From G963717155 sp963717155 (GTDB taxonomy: Bacteria > Actinomycetota > Thermoleophilia > Gaiellales > JALYLC01): DNA of 64,000 nucleotides. The DNA is taken from positions 558,001 to 622,000 of the forward strand of contig OY970326.1 in the NCBI GenBank assembly GCA_963717155.1, given 5' to 3'. The notes beneath the pieces are model-generated. The model was given only the letters and a program-made list of their open reading frames with translations, was not told the origin of the DNA and made no database searches. The translations under genes and the position numbers were made by a program. This document shows positions 55,479 through 63,551 of the stretch, piece by piece. Position 1 is the stretch's first letter; every line of letters starts with the position of its first letter.

Positions 55479-56584
55479 GGCTCGTCGATCCCGGGAATCG
55501 CCTCGCGCAGCATGTTGTGGAAGTGCAGGACCGCCGTCTCGTTGCGGTTCAGGACGCCGCGCTGGTAGGTCAGCGACTCGAGACCTTCCTGCACGCCGTC
55601 ACAGAGCTGGACGTCCTCGTCCATGACCTTCTGGTTGATCGTCCAGTTGGCCTTGCGCGCAGCCTGGGCGCGCAGCGAGCCTCCGGCGGGAGCGAACACC
55701 CACGAGATCGTTCGCGTCCGTCGCAGCCCGAGCGGCTGCAGCTGCCACGTGTCGATCTGATCGGGGTAGATGTCGAGGAACGTCGACGGGAACATGTGGC
55801 CGTACGTCCACGAGTTGACGAGCTCCGGCGGGAACCCGGGCATCGGCTCGTAGGCGCGCTGGTACAGACGCTCGAGCTTGTCCTTCGACCGTGTGCCCTC
55901 GCGCATCGGCGCGTCGATCCACGAGTGCCGCAGGCCGGGAGTCGGGGTGTAGCGCTTGTAGTCGAGCATGCGCAGCAGGCCCGGGTGGCCGACCGGGATG
56001 TGGTAGCCCTCGAGGTAGTTGTCGGCGATCACCTTCCAGTTGTGCGCGTACTCGTCGATGTACGGGCCCTGGACGGTCAGCTCTCCGAGGCCGAACGCCT
56101 CGAGGCGCTGCTCGAGCTCTCCGAACCAGCCGGCGAGCGGCTCGGCGTCCGGATCGAGGTTGACGCAGACCAGGCCCGCGAGCACGCCGACCGCGAACTG
56201 CGGCAGCTTGACGGCTTCGCGGTCGAGGTCGTCGAAGCCGCGTGCCTCGGGGACTCCCACGAGCTGGCCGTCGTGGCCGTACGTCCAGCCGTGGTACGGG
56301 CAGCGCAGGACGCGCGGACAGCTTCCGGCCTCGCGCACGAGCAGGGACGCGCGGTGGCGGCACACGTTCGACAGCGCCCGTAGCTCCCCGTCGTCGCCGC
56401 GCAACACGATGACCGGCTCGCCGGCGATCGACGTCGAGACGAAGTCACCCGGACTCGCCACCTGCGCGGTCGAGCAGACCGGGCTCCAGCTTCGCGCGAA
56501 CAGCTCGCGCCGTTCACGCTCGAAGATCGCGGGATCGGTGTATGCGCGTGCCGGAAGCGTCACGGCTGGGGCTGTGGTGCTCAT
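55475..56584 (-). CDS. Rieske-type aromatic-ring/quaternary-amine oxygenase, catalytic subunit
   Basis: Protein of 369 residues. Rieske [2Fe-2S] site: C75-R-H77 and C95-P-Y-H98 (VCRHRASLLVREAGS, then RCPYHGWTYGHDGQL). The mononuclear iron site is in NWKVIADNYLEGYHIPVGHPGLL (His195, His200) with an Asp in DEDVQLCDGVQEGLES near the C-terminus. The layout, with a single alpha subunit and this C-terminal motif, is closest to the glycine-betaine/carnitine type (GbcA, CntA) rather than to two-subunit naphthalene dioxygenases. A reductase partner is not in the window. Operon with TetR upstream and CoA enzymes downstream. Confidence 0.9.
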   Translation of the reverse strand: MSTTAPAVTLPARAYTDPAIFERERRELFARSWSPVCSTAQVASPGDFVSTSIAGEPVIVLRGDDGELRALSNVCRHRASLLVREAGSCPRVLRCPYHGWTYGHDGQLVGVPEARGFDDLDREAVKLPQFAVGVLAGLVCVNLDPDAEPLAGWFGELEQRLEAFGLGELTVQGPYIDEYAHNWKVIADNYLEGYHIPVGHPGLLRMLDYKRYTPTPGLRHSWIDAPMREGTRSKDKLERLYQRAYEPMPGFPPELVNSWTYGHMFPSTFLDIYPDQIDTWQLQPLGLRRTRTISWVFAPAGGSLRAQAARKANWTINQKVMDEDVQLCDGVQEGLESLTYQRGVLNRNETAVLHFHNMLREAIPGIDEP

Positions 56585-57171
56585 CGTGCGACCGCCCTTC
56601 CCGTAGCGAGCTCCGAGATCAACGACTGCTCGACCAGGCGCAGTGCGTCATCACGCTCGAGGACGCCGGCGAGCACGCGCGTCCCGAGGCCGTCGACGAG
56701 CGAGATCAGCCGTACGGCACTGTCGTCCACGTCGATCGACGCGTCGACCGAGCCGTCGGCGATGCCCTCGCGCAGCAGCCCGGCGACCTGTGCGAGCCAC
56801 TCCCCGTCGGCATCGTGCAGCAGCTCGCGGAGGCTCTCGTCGAAGCGCGCGCTCCTCCAGAGCTCGCTCCAGACCACCCAGTCCTCGATCACGACGGCCT
56901 CCGGCGAGAGGTAGGCGATCAGGAGGGCCTCGAGCCGATCGCGCGCAGGGCCGTCGTCGCCGACGAGGGCGAGGACGTGCGCGTCGACGCGCGTGTCCGC
57001 GAAGGCGAACGCACGGCCGAGCAGCTCGCGCCGCGTCGCGAAGTAGTAGTGCAGGAGCGCGCTCGATACCCCGGCCTCGCGGGCCACCTCGCTCATGCGG
57101 AGCCCGGCCGCGCCGCTCTGTGCGATGACCCGGCAGGCCGCCGCGAGGATCGCCTCTTCACGCTCGTGCAT
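56581..57171 (-). CDS. TetR-family transcriptional regulator
   Basis: Protein of 196 residues. HTH at about 5-50: EEAILAAACRVIAQSGAAGLRMSEVAREAGVSSALLHYYFATRRELLGRAF is divided into the three-helix TetR pattern. The ligand domain has IEDWVVWSELWRSARFDESLRELL, similar to BetI-like regulators. I chose ATG 57171, 5 bases after GGAGG; a GTG at 57177 is too close to the ribosome site. Its stop overlaps the Rieske start (ATGA). A perfect 24-bp palindrome 16 bases upstream is its likely operator, so autoregulation of the five-gene operon is expected. Confidence 0.93.
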   Translation of the reverse strand: MHEREEAILAAACRVIAQSGAAGLRMSEVAREAGVSSALLHYYFATRRELLGRAFAFADTRVDAHVLALVGDDGPARDRLEALLIAYLSPEAVVIEDWVVWSELWRSARFDESLRELLHDADGEWLAQVAGLLREGIADGSVDASIDVDDSAVRLISLVDGLGTRVLAGVLERDDALRLVEQSLISELATGRAVAR

Positions 57172-57186
57172 GCGCACCTCCGAGAC

Positions 57187-57210
57187 TCCTGACTGATTAA
57201 TCAGTCAGGA
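57187..57210. promoter_or_regulatory. TetR operator, perfect 24-base palindrome
   Basis: Each half reads TCCTGACTGATT and the arms are exactly complementary, centre between 57198 and 57199. It lies 16 bases upstream of the TetR ATG (minus) and 45 bases before the radical SAM gene (plus), so one site can control both directions. Core TGATTAATCA is a common TetR/BetI-type dyad. The conclusion that this TetR binds here is inferred from position. Confidence 0.8.
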
Positions 57211-57254
57211 AAGGATACGCGCTCTGTCAAGGACGCGAGTACTGTCCGTCGGCG

Positions 57255-58887
57255 TTGCCCGACCCCAACGTCCTGCTGGTCCACGCGAACCCGCTGCAGC
57301 GTGTCTTGCCGGTGCCTCCGTACGGCCTCGAGCTCGTGCGCGGAGCGCTCGACGGTGTCGCGCGCTCGTGCGAGATCGTCGACCCGTTCCTGATCGACGA
57401 GCGCCCGCTGGCGGCCGCAGTCGAGGCCGCGCGTCGCACGTCCGCCGACGTGATCGGCCTCGGACTGCGGGTGCTCGAGGACTGCATCCCGATCGACGGG
57501 CTCGACGAGCGAGCGGAGCCCCTCGACGTGCACAGCGTGATCGGAGAGGTGCGCGATCTCGTCGCCGCGCTCCGGGAGGCGCGACCGGACGCGACCATCG
57601 TGCTCGGAGGCGCGGGGTTCTCGGCGTGCCCGTCCGAAGCGCTGGACGCGCTCGACGTCCCGCTCGGCGTGGTCGGCGCAGGGGAGCGCCCGTTCCGTGC
57701 GCTCGTCGCTGCCGGGGGAGATGCCGGCAGCGTTCCCGGGGTCGTCCGCCGCGGCGAGCCGGTCGCGCCGCGGTCGTACGTCGTCTCGGAGCGATCGGCT
57801 GCGCCGCGCGAGCACGCTCTACGCCCCCGCATACGGCTTCCCCGTGCGCCTGCGTACCGGGTGTGCGATGCAGTGCAGCTACTGCACGGCGGCCAACATG
57901 GGCCGTGTGCACGGCGACGGCGACGTCGGCGAGGTGGTCGACGAGATCGCCGCGCTCGTTGCCTCGGCGCGAGCCCGTGGGCTGCCGATGCTCCCGCTGT
58001 TCCTGGCGGCGGACGAGGTCAACCTTCCGGACGCGCGGCTGCTCGAGGAGGTGCTTCGCAGGATCCTCGAGCGCGACCTTGCGAAGGCGTTGCACTGGCG
58101 CGGCTACTTCAACCCGACGCCGATCGACGACGAGCTGTGCCGGCTGATCGCCGCGACCCACGGCTCGGTCTCGATGACGGTCGACTCGGCCTCCGACCCG
58201 GTGCTCGCGCGTAACGGGAAGCCGTTTCGCCGTCGACACCTCGACGCCGCAGTCGAGCGCGTTGTCGCGCACGGCATCCAGCTCGAGCTGGGCCTGATCT
58301 TCGGCATGCCGGGTGAGACCGAGGAGACGCTCGCCGAGACGGTCGCGTGGGTTCACTCGCTGCCGGCGGCGGTCGAGGTCGTGTACGCGGCGGGCGCGCG
58401 GGTCTACCCGGGAACCCCTCTGGCCGCGGCAGCAGCCGCCGAGCCCGACCGGGTCATGCGCGTGGGGGACGGGCCGCTCGACCCAGTGGGCTTCTGTGCG
58501 CTCGGCGCGCCGCGCGCTCTCGCGCGGAGACTCGACGAGCGCCTCCGAGACAGACCGTTGACGAGCCTCCTGGGCGTCGGCTACCGCAGCGCGAGCCGTG
58601 CTCCATCGGAGGCGTACCGGCTGGTACGTGCTCGCGCAGATCGCGGGGAGTGGCAGGCGATGCTCGACCGGGTCGCAGGCGGCGTCGGAGCGACCCCGCA
58701 GCTGCGTGGAGCGCTCCTGCAGATCGCGCTCTGGCACGGGCGGCACGACCTCGCGGTCCCAACGCTCGATGCGATGCTCGCCGCGGGCGACGGGGATGAC
58801 CCGAACGCGCTGCGGCGCGCGCGGCGGGTGTACGCGGTAATGGGAGCGACGGGCCGGCTGGGGCGGCTCGTGCGGCGGGGTGGGTAG
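57255..58887 (+). CDS. Cobalamin-binding-type radical SAM protein, frame-broken
   Basis: About 544 residues from TTG 57255. The N-terminal 180 residues have a B12-binding-like Rossmann pattern (NVLLVHANPLQRVLPVPPYGLELVRGAL; DATIVLGGAGFSACPSEAL; VVGAGERPFRALV). After a single-base break at about 57785 the radical SAM core follows: RLRTGCAMQCSYCTAANMGRVHG with CxxxCxxC, then LPLFLAADEVNLPDARLL, VDSASDPVLARNGKPF and ELGLIFGMPGETEETLAETV, typical of family B anaerobic Mg-protoporphyrin cyclase-like or methylating enzymes. Substrate unknown. It is divergent from the TetR gene across the palindrome. No TetR-operon connection is proven. Confidence 0.85.
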
Positions 58888-58917
58888 CGGGCGAAACGCG
58901 CGAGCGCGACTGCGGGG

Positions 58918-59182
58918 CAGTTGGTAAGGCCAGTGCCATCCTCGGAAAAGGCGCAGGTGGGGAGCGTGGTTCTCGGAACCTCGCGGCGGCCGCGTTGAGC
59001 GCTTCGCAGACGTCGTCGATCCGTCGCAACCGTGGTAGCGGTTAGGCCGCGACGAACATGGGCCGCATGCCAGCCTCGGAAAAGGCGCAGGTCGGGAGCG
59101 TGGCACTCGGAACCTCGCGGCGGCCGCGTTGAGCGTTTCGCAGACGTATTCGATCCGTCGCAACCGTGATAGCGGGTAGGCC
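58918..59182. repeat. Left arm of a large inverted repeat (two units, 134-base spacing)
   Basis: Two similar units end GGTTAGGCC at 59048 and GGGTAGGCC at 59182, spacing 134. Both contain CCTCGGAAAAGGCGCAGGT, CTCGGAACCTCGCGGCGGCC, TTCGCAGACGT and GATCCGTCGCAACCGTG. Their reverse complement matches the tandem units at 59345-59860 over GGCCT.ACCGC.ATCACGGTTGCGACGGATCG (in part) and the CGGCCGCCGCG region. Non-coding by all signs. Confidence 0.75.
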
Positions 59183-59196
59183 GACCACGCAATCGT

Positions 59197-59330
59197 CACG
59201 AAGATCCACGGGTCGCGCTGGTTCGAAGGGTCGAAGGTGGCGGCGGTTCGAAGGATCCACGGGTCGCGGTTCGAGAGCTTCGTGCTCGACCTGGATTCCT
59301 TCGAACCCGCGCGACCTGTGATCTTCGTGG
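59197..59330. repeat. Central stem of the large inverted repeat
   Basis: CACGAAGATC...GGTTCGAAGG (59197-59229) is inverted as CCTTCGAACC...GATCTTCGTGG (59298-59330) with a few mismatches. The axis, between 59263 and 59264, is also the exact midpoint between the ends of the flanking GGCC-bounded units (59182 and 59345). Within it GATCCACGGGTCGCG occurs twice directly (59203 and 59254). Confidence 0.8.
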
Positions 59331-59344
59331 CCTATGTTCGTTGC

Positions 59345-59860
59345 GGCCTGACCGCGATCACGGTTGCGATGGGTCGGAAACGTCTGGTGGACGCCACCTG
59401 CGGCCGTTCCGCGTTCAGTGCCACCTGTGGCGTTCGTCCTATTTCGTGGGCGGCCTAACCGCGATCACGGTTGCGATGGGTCGGAAACGTCTGGTGGACG
59501 CCACCTGCGACCGTTCCGCGTTCAGTGCCACCTGTGGCGTTCGTCCTATGTCGTTTGCGGCCTAACCGCGATCACGGTTGCGACGGATCGGAAACGTCTG
59601 GTGGGCGCCACCTGCGGCCGCCGCGCGTTCAGTGCCACCTGTGGCGTTCGTCCTATTTCGTGGGCGGCCTGACCGCGATCACGGTTGCGATGGGTCGGAG
59701 ACGTCTGGTGGACGCCACCTGCGGCCGCCACGCGTTCAGTGCCACCTGTGGCGTTCCACCCATTTCGTGGGTGGCCTGACCGCGATCACGGTTGCGACGG
59801 ATCGGAAACGTCTGGTGGACGCCACCTGCGACCGCTCCGCGTTCAGTGCCACCTGTTGCG
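59345..59860. repeat. Tandem 107-base repeat, about five copies
   Basis: Units start at 59345, 59452, 59559, 59666 and 59773, each beginning GGCCTGACCGCGATCACGG or GGCCTAACC..., containing CGGAAACGTCTGGTGG and GTTCAGTGCCACCTGT and, in units 1-4, ending near CCTATTTCGTGGGC. Identity between units is about 90 percent or more; the fifth is cut short near 59860. The period is not a multiple of three and each frame stops within or just after a unit, so it does not encode a repeat protein. No unique spacers, so not a CRISPR. Confidence 0.88.
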
Positions 59861-59895
59861 TTTGGTCGGCGCTACCGGTTCGTCGCCCGTCGGCC

Positions 59896-60132
59896 TTACA
59901 CCCACCAGGCCGCGTCGCCGTCCGCGTCATCCGTCTCGTCCGCGACGGCCTCGCTCCAGCGCTCCGACTCCTCGAGCTCGCCGTCGTCCTCCTCGCTCGC
60001 GAGGGTCTCGGCGGCGCGCGCCTCGGCCTCCTCCTCGAACCGTCCCGAGAGCATCTGGGCGAGGAGCTCGTCCGTGCTCATTCCCGCGGCATCGGCGAAC
60101 CTGCGAACGAGACGATCGGCGTCGTCGCTCAT
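59896..60132 (-). CDS. Small acidic hypothetical protein
   Basis: Protein of 78 residues from ATG 60132 (MSDDADRLVRRFADAAGMST). Very acidic C-terminal half (SEEDDGELEESERWSEAVADETDDADGD) ending AAWWV. The N-terminal segment RLVRRFADAAGMSTDELLAQMLSGRFEEEAEA looks like a small helix pair, similar in style to ribbon-helix or adaptor segments, but no family is recognised. An ATG at 60144 would add four residues. Divergent from the MFS gene, which starts 40 bases away. Confidence 0.55.
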   Translation of the reverse strand: MSDDADRLVRRFADAAGMSTDELLAQMLSGRFEEEAEARAAETLASEEDDGELEESERWSEAVADETDDADGDAAWWV

Positions 60133-60171
60133 GCGCAGAAGCATACGAGACGCGTCCGGTACGGTTCTGAC

Positions 60172-61344
60172 GTGGCAACGGACGCCGTCGCCGCGCGGCC
60201 GCGCGGTCTAGTCGCGGCGATCGCACCGCTCACGGCGGGGCATCTCGCAACCGACTTCGCGCAGGGTGCGCTGCCGGCGCTTCTGCCGTATCTCGTGACG
60301 GAGTACGACCTCTCGTACCTCCAGGCGGGCGCGATCGTGCTCTGCGCGACGTTTGCGAACTCGATCGTGCAGCCGCTGTTCGGGCACTGGTCCGACCGGC
60401 GAGGGGCGACCTGGCTCCTGCCCGCCGGACCGGCGGTCGCCGGGATCGGGATCGGCCTGCTGGCGATCGCGCCGAGCTACCCGGCCGCGCTCGCGTGCGT
60501 CATCCTGGCCGGGCTGGGCGTCGCGGCGTACCACCCGGAGGCGACCAAGCGTGCGGCCTGGATCGCGAGGGACCGGCCGTCGGCCGCGATGTCGCTCTTC
60601 TCGATCGGCGGGAACATCGGTATCGCGTGCGGCCCGCTCGTGGCCGGGGTCCTCGCCGCGCACTACGGGATTCACGGCGCTGCGCTGCTCGTGATCCCGG
60701 GGCTCATGGTCGCCGTGCTGATGCTTGCGAGCCTCCCGCGACTTGCGCGCGACGGGGGTGCCGGCCAGGCGCGCGCGGCGGCCAGCACCGCCCCCGACCA
60801 CATTCGCGAGCTCGTGATCCTGCTGACGGCGGTCGCGGCGCGCGGGTACGTCTACTTCGCGCTCGTGAGCTTCATCCCGCTCCTCGAGCAGCGTGTGAGA
60901 GGCCAGAGCGCCGATCACGGCGCGCGCGTGCTGACGCTGCTGCTCGCGACCGGTGCGGTCGGGACGCTCATCTTCGGTCCGATGGCCGACAAGGTCGGGC
61001 GCCGCAAGATGCTCCTGTGGAGCTTTCTGGTGTGCGCCCCGACCACCGCGCTCTACCTTGCGAACGACGGCATCCTCGGCCTCGTCGGACTGGCCGCCGC
61101 CGGAGCCTGCCTCGTCTCGACGTTCGGCGTGACGATCGTGCTGTCGCAGGAGTACCTGCCGAGCCGCATGGGCACGGCGGCAGGCCTCTCGATCGGGTTC
61201 TCGATCGGGCTCGGCGGGCTCGCTGCGATCGGTGTCGGCGCGCTGGCCGACACGTTCGGGCTCAGCGCGGCGTTGTGGACGACGCCGATTGCCGCCCTGG
61301 TCGGTGCCGGCCTGACGATGCTCTTGCCCCCTGACGTCCTGTAG
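60172..61344 (+). CDS. MFS transporter (fosmidomycin-resistance-like)
   Basis: Protein of 390 residues with about 12 membrane helices. AGHLATDFAQGALPALLPYLVTEYDLSYLQAG at the start, NSIVQPLFGHWSDRRGATWLLPAG as the MFS A-motif region, GLGVAAYHPEATKRAAW in helix 4, and GPMADKVGRRKMLLWS in the second half are the pattern of the Fsr-type drug-efflux subgroup. The GTG at 60172 follows no strong ribosome site. Drug specificity cannot be inferred. It is followed by the fumarylacetoacetase-family gene 17 bases later, so they may be co-transcribed. Confidence 0.9.
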   Translation: MATDAVAARPRGLVAAIAPLTAGHLATDFAQGALPALLPYLVTEYDLSYLQAGAIVLCATFANSIVQPLFGHWSDRRGATWLLPAGPAVAGIGIGLLAIAPSYPAALACVILAGLGVAAYHPEATKRAAWIARDRPSAAMSLFSIGGNIGIACGPLVAGVLAAHYGIHGAALLVIPGLMVAVLMLASLPRLARDGGAGQARAAASTAPDHIRELVILLTAVAARGYVYFALVSFIPLLEQRVRGQSADHGARVLTLLLATGAVGTLIFGPMADKVGRRKMLLWSFLVCAPTTALYLANDGILGLVGLAAAGACLVSTFGVTIVLSQEYLPSRMGTAAGLSIGFSIGLGGLAAIGVGALADTFGLSAALWTTPIAALVGAGLTMLLPPDVL

Positions 61345-61361
61345 CCCTCGAGGAGATTCAC

Positions 61362-62192
61362 GTGCACGCAGTGCGATTCACGATCAACGGCGGCGGCGAG
61401 CGGATCGGCCGTCTCGACGGCGACACCGTCACGGACGCCGGGCCCTCTGGCCCGCAGGGCTTCGTACCGACCGACGAGGCGTGGCAGCAGATCGCCTCCG
61501 CGGCCGGCGCGACCCATCCGGTCGGCTCGGTGCGGCTGCTCGCCCCGGTCATCCCGCGCCAGATCCTCGCCATCGGCCTCAACTACCGCGCCCACGCGAT
61601 CGAGTCGGAGCTTGCGATCCCCGAGGTGCCGATCGTCTTCGCGATGTACCCCTCCTCGATCACGGGCCCTCACGACGAGATCGTGATCCCCCGCGAGGAG
61701 ACGCGCACGGACTACGAGGGCGAGGTCGCGGTCGTGATCAGTCGTCGCGCATACCGGGTGTCGCGCGACGAGGCCTGGTCGTACGTGGGCGCCGTCACGG
61801 CGCTTGACGATGTCTCCGGCCGGCGGGCACAGCTCGAGACGCCCCTGCGCCAGTTCACCCTCGGCAAGAGCTTCGACACGTTCACGCCGATCGGCCCGAG
61901 CCTGCTTCGCGCCGAGGGCGTCGATCCCACGAACATCTCGGTGAAGACGACCGTCTCGGGCGAGGTGATGCAGGACTCGAACACGTCGGATCTGATCTTC
62001 TCGATCCCCGAGATCATCGAGTACCTCACGCGTGGCATGACGCTCGAGCCGGGCGACCTGATCGCGAGCGGCACCCCGGGCGGCGTCGGCGACGCCCGTG
62101 TCCCGCCGCGCTACCTGGTGGAGGGGGATCTCGTCGAGATCGAGGTCGGCGGCGTCGGCTCGCTGCGGAACCCGGTGCGCAAGGAGCGCTGA
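61362..62192 (+). CDS. Fumarylacetoacetate-hydrolase-family protein
   Basis: Protein of 276 residues, GTG start after GAGGAG. The family core: ILAIGLNYRAHAIESELAIPEVPIVFAMYPSSITGPHDEIVIP, then DYEGEVAVVISRRAYRVSRDEAWSYVGAVTALDDVSGR with metal Glu and Asp, FTLGKSFDTFTPIGPSLL, SGEVMQDSNTSDLIFSIPEIIEYLTRGMTLEPGDLIASGTPGGVG and the closing VEIEVGGVGSLRNPV. Members hydrolyse C-C bonds (acylpyruvates) or isomerise or decarboxylate 2-oxo acids in aromatic degradation. The exact reaction is unknown. Confidence 0.92.
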   Translation: MHAVRFTINGGGERIGRLDGDTVTDAGPSGPQGFVPTDEAWQQIASAAGATHPVGSVRLLAPVIPRQILAIGLNYRAHAIESELAIPEVPIVFAMYPSSITGPHDEIVIPREETRTDYEGEVAVVISRRAYRVSRDEAWSYVGAVTALDDVSGRRAQLETPLRQFTLGKSFDTFTPIGPSLLRAEGVDPTNISVKTTVSGEVMQDSNTSDLIFSIPEIIEYLTRGMTLEPGDLIASGTPGGVGDARVPPRYLVEGDLVEIEVGGVGSLRNPVRKER

Positions 62193-62199
62193 CCGGCCG

Positions 62200-62559
62200 C
62201 TACGGGTCCGGCGCGAGGTCCTCCCAGTCGGTCGTTCCCCACGCGAGCGAGAGGATCGCGGCGGCCGCGTCGCGCGCGGCGCCGTGCCAGTGACGCTCGC
62301 CGGGAGGCGACACGACCAGCGTGCCGGCTTCGAGATCGACGGGCCCATCGGTCTCGGTGCCCACGCGGGCGTGCCCCTCGAGCACGTACAGGAGCTGACC
62401 GCCGGGATGTGTGTGCCAGGTGCTCAGCGCGCCGGCCGTGAAGCGGACGACGGCGACGTCGGGGGTCTGCCCGTCGGGTGCGAGGCGCAGCATCTCGAGC
62501 TCGACCGGACCGCTGAACCGGCCGCCGTAGACGGTCGAGGTGTCGCCGTGGGCGATCAC
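62200..62559 (-). CDS. Small cupin protein
   Basis: Protein of 119 residues. Single-barrel cupin: VVRFTAGALSTWHTHPGGQLLYVLEGHARVGTETDGP holds the first motif with HTHPGG, and VVSPPGERHWHGAARDAAAAILSLAW the second. The GTG at 62559 overlaps the gmd stop (GTGA); a GTG two codons upstream (62565) is the alternative. Similar quercetinase-like cupins with WEDL endings are common in actinobacteria. It is the last gene of the GDP-deoxyhexose cluster on this strand; a role in that pathway is uncertain. Confidence 0.88.
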   Translation of the reverse strand: MIAHGDTSTVYGGRFSGPVELEMLRLAPDGQTPDVAVVRFTAGALSTWHTHPGGQLLYVLEGHARVGTETDGPVDLEAGTLVVSPPGERHWHGAARDAAAAILSLAWGTTDWEDLAPDP

Positions 62560-63551
62560 GTCCACGATTGCTGCCGCTCCGGGTCGAGGCGCGCCAGGTC
62601 TGCGTCGACCATCAGCTGGATGAGCTCGTCGAACGAGACCCGCGGCTCCCAGCCGAGCACCCGGCGCGCCTTGGACGCGTCTCCCAGCAGCTGGTCGACC
62701 TCGGCGGGGCGGATCAGCGCGGCGTCGACCACGACGTGGTCGTGCCAGTCCAGGCCGACGTGGCCGAAGGCGATCTCGACGGCGTCCTGCACCGTGTGCA
62801 TCTTGCCCGTCGCGATCACGAAGTCGTCCGCCTCGTCCTGCTGCAGCATCATCCACATCGCCCGCACGTAGTCGGGGGCGTAGCCCCAGTCGCGGCGCGA
62901 GTCGAGGTTTCCGAGCCGGAGCTCGTGGGCGAGCCCGAGCTTGATCCGCGCGACGCCGTCCGTGATCTTCCGGGTGACGAACTCGCGCCCGCGCCGCGGC
63001 GACTCGTGGTTGAAGAGGATGCCCGACGCCGCGAACATGCCGTAGCTCTCGCGGTAGTTGACGGTCAGGAAGTGCCCGTACGCCTTGGCGACGCCGTACG
63101 GGCTGCGCGGGTAGAACGGGGTGGTCTCGTTCTGCGGGATCTCGCGCACCTTCCCGAACATCTCCGACGACGATGCCTGGTAGAAGCGGATGCCGGGATC
63201 GATCGCGCGGACGGCCTCGAGCATCCGCGTGACGCCGAGCGCGGTGAACTCGGTGGTCAGCACCGGCTGGCTCCACGACGTCGGCACGAAGCTCTGCGCG
63301 GCGAGGTTGTACACCTCGCGAGGCCGCGCCTCTCGCAACGCCTGCTGCAGCGACGCCTGGTCGAGCAGGTCGGCCTGGAGGAACTCGACGCGTCCCTCGA
63401 GATGGAGGATCCGCTCGGACGCTTCGGTGCTGGAACGGCGGATCATGCCGAACACCTCGTAGCCCTCCTCGAGCAGCAGGTCGGCGAGGTAGGACCCGTC
63501 CTGGCCCGTGATTCCGGTGATCAGCGCACGTGGCGCACCAGCAGTCGACAT
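62556..63551 (-). CDS. gmd: GDP-mannose 4,6-dehydratase
   Basis: Protein of 331 residues. Extended SDR: RALITGITGQDGSYLADLLLEEGYEVFGMIRRSS (NADP motif), AAQSFVPTSWSQPVLTTEFTALGVTRMLEA, QASSSEMFGKVREIPQNETTPFYPRSPYGVAKAYGH with catalytic Ser/Glu and YxxxK, and NHESPRRGREFVTRKITDGVARI, all diagnostic for Gmd. It makes GDP-4-keto-6-deoxy-mannose, precursor of GDP-rhamnose, GDP-fucose or perosamine. ATG 63551 overlaps the stop of the upstream reductase gene (TGATG). Only the D-rhamnose-type reductase candidate is nearby. Confidence 0.96.
   Translation of the reverse strand: MSTAGAPRALITGITGQDGSYLADLLLEEGYEVFGMIRRSSTEASERILHLEGRVEFLQADLLDQASLQQALREARPREVYNLAAQSFVPTSWSQPVLTTEFTALGVTRMLEAVRAIDPGIRFYQASSSEMFGKVREIPQNETTPFYPRSPYGVAKAYGHFLTVNYRESYGMFAASGILFNHESPRRGREFVTRKITDGVARIKLGLAHELRLGNLDSRRDWGYAPDYVRAMWMMLQQDEADDFVIATGKMHTVQDAVEIAFGHVGLDWHDHVVVDAALIRPAEVDQLLGDASKARRVLGWEPRVSFDELIQLMVDADLARLDPERQQSWT

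Noticed and set aside
59341..59779. Overlapping frames encoding repeated GLTAITVAMGRKRLVDATCG-like peptides
   Set aside because: They arise only from the 107-base repeat, whose length shifts frame each copy; no start signal or conserved length.
59345..59860. Possible CRISPR array
   Set aside because: The repeated unit is 107 bases with no unique spacers between short repeats, and no cas genes are near.
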